Below are positions 6,551-7,605 of a DNA stretch of 7,605 bases, piece after piece. The position numbers were made by a program, and so were the translations under genes. Position 1 is the first letter of the stretch. The number at the start of each line of letters is the position of its first letter. The notes below the pieces were generated by a model. It did no database searches, was not told where the DNA came from, and saw only the letters and a program-made list of their open reading frames with translations. Origin of the DNA: a bacterium (GTDB lineage Bacteria > Chlamydiota > Chlamydiia > Chlamydiales > JAFEGQ01); contig JAKBAF010000057.1 of NCBI GenBank assembly GCA_021809305.1, forward strand, positions 1 through 7,605, in the 5' to 3' direction.

Positions 6551-7605
6551 TCATTTCGCGTAAGTAACAAACTTGTCCAACTCACGTGATTCAAGCATCT
6601 CCTTAAAGGCCTTCATAAAGGAGCCGGCATACATCCCATCAATCACGCGATGGTCAAAGGAGAGGGTGGCATTGATCAGCTGCCGAATAGCGAGACTGTC
6701 ATCATCGCGAACAACAAGCCGCTTTTGGATGGCGCCAACACCGATGATCGCGACCTCGGGATAGCGAATGATGGGCAGGCCAAGAAGGGCGCCGGACATT
6801 CCAAAGTTTGTCAGGGTGATCGTACCGGCGGCGACCTCGTGGGGCTTTAGCTCCTCTTGGCGCGCCCGCCCCGAAAGATCGGCAATCTCCTTTGCAAGCC
6901 CTGCAATCGACTTTGATGCGCACCCTCTGATTACCGGAACAACGAGCCCCTCCTCAATGGCAACAGCGATACCGACATTCACCTCACGCGGTACAACAAT
7001 TGCGTCACCCTCAAAGGAGCCATTTACAAGCGAGTGGGTCTCTACAGCTTTTGCGAGAGCGTGAACCAGAAAGGCTGTCAGCGTAAGTTTGGCGCCATGT
7101 GTAGCAGTGAAGCGCTCCTTCTCTCTTGCAATCACACCCATCAGATCGGTGACATCGATCTCGGTAACAAGATAGGCGTGAGGCGCTTCATAAAAAGAGC
7201 GGACCATATTAGCCGCAATCGCCTTGCGCATGGGAGTCAGCGGGATACGCACACTCTCCCCTTCGGGAAGTAGAGGCGGTGGGTGATCTGCTAGATGGCG
7301 CTCGAGATCGCGTTTGGTTACCCGTCCCCCCTCACCGCTTCCACAGATTTTCTGAAGCTCTCGCACCCCTTCCCCCTTAGCGAGGTTTTTGACAGCTGGT
7401 GAGAGAAAGCTCTCCTTTGACCCAGTCAGAGGCAGATCAGAGGCGCCCCCCTGAGGGCCAAGCGGCTCCTCTTGCGCCGTCGCACCCCCAACAACACCAA
7501 GCAGAGCGCCAACCTCGATCTCATCGCCGGGCTTCGCATAAATTTGGAGCAGCACCCCCGCTACAGGAGAGGGGATTTCGCTGTTCACCTTGTCGGTTGC
7601 TACCT
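6551..7605 (-). CDS. 2-oxo acid dehydrogenase E2, dihydrolipoamide acyltransferase (5' end missing)
   Basis: This is the core subunit of a 2-oxo acid dehydrogenase complex, moving acyl groups from its lipoyl arm to CoA. The gene runs off the right edge, with 351 complete codons visible. The reading frame continues beyond the GTG at 7588, which encodes the Val of the lipoyl motif TDKVNSEIPSP, so the true start lies outside. Numbering from the first full codon, K5 is the lipoylated lysine and the lipoyl domain ends near residue 40. An Ala/Gly/Pro linker leads to the E3-binding domain (about 66-104, with GEGGRVTKRDL). The acyltransferase domain fills about 118-350 and carries DHRVIDG with catalytic H318 and D322. 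The acyl substrate (acetyl, succinyl or branched-chain) cannot be settled from this fragment. No E1 or E3 gene is visible. Confidence 0.94.
   Translation of the reverse strand, partial: VATDKVNSEIPSPVAGVLLQIYAKPGDEIEVGALLGVVGGATAQEEPLGPQGGASDLPLTGSKESFLSPAVKNLAKGEGVRELQKICGSGEGGRVTKRDLERHLADHPPPLLPEGESVRIPLTPMRKAIAANMVRSFYEAPHAYLVTEIDVTDLMGVIAREKERFTATHGAKLTLTAFLVHALAKAVETHSLVNGSFEGDAIVVPREVNVGIAVAIEEGLVVPVIRGCASKSIAGLAKEIADLSGRARQEELKPHEVAAGTITLTNFGMSGALLGLPIIRYPEVAIIGVGAIQKRLVVRDDDSLAIRQLINATLSFDHRVIDGMYAGSFMKAFKEMLESRELDKFVTYAK

Noticed and set aside
7586..7588. GTG as the start of the E2 gene
   Set aside because: The codon encodes the Val of the lipoyl motif TDKVNSEIPSP, and the frame stays open to the window edge with V-A-T-D-K upstream. 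It is an internal codon of a gene cut by the window.

Overview
The window comes from a member of the order Chlamydiales, most likely one of the environmental (non-Chlamydiaceae) families. The 16S rRNA gene on the minus strand carries chlamydial signatures: the 5' segment CGGCGTGGATGAGGCAT, the internal TCAGTCCCAGTGTTGGC (as read on the plus strand), CTGAGAATTTGATC at the start and GGAGGCTGCAG near helix 17. An intact isocitrate dehydrogenase argues against Chlamydia proper, whose reduced TCA cycle is known to lack this step.

Layout. Bases 1-2400 hold the promoter-proximal part of an rRNA operon read on the minus strand: promoter and about 265 nt of leader (2400-2099), 16S rRNA (2098-538), spacer, tRNA-Ala(UGC) (396-324), tRNA-Ile(GAU) (321-245) and more spacer (244-1). 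The 23S gene is not reached. The 16S gene is bracketed by a long, nearly perfect inverted repeat (2210-2247 with 430-469), the expected RNase III processing stem of the precursor. Bases 2400-2593 are a gene-free boundary with several hairpins.

Bases 2594-3580 (minus) encode the KpsF/GutQ/KdsD arabinose-5-phosphate isomerase, the entry step to Kdo for lipopolysaccharide. A divergent promoter region (3581-3746) separates it from a plus-strand isocitrate dehydrogenase of the long, Thermus/alphaproteobacterial type (3747-5177). Convergent to that, with a 9-bp gap, is a minus-strand gene (5187-6503) for an unrecognised 438-residue protein with two N-terminal membrane segments and a tandemly duplicated domain of about 140 residues. 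It has its own near-consensus promoter whose -35 box abuts the stop codon of the upstream gene, a 2-oxo acid dehydrogenase E2 acyltransferase (6551-7605). That gene runs off the right edge and lacks the N-terminal part of its lipoyl domain.

The recognisable genes are housekeeping: ribosome synthesis, the Kdo precursor, and TCA/2-oxo acid metabolism. No mobile element, CRISPR array or defence system is visible. The least explained element is the duplicated-domain membrane protein. In the RNA operon, the interesting features are the processing stem, the Ala-before-Ile tRNA order and the repeat-rich leader.
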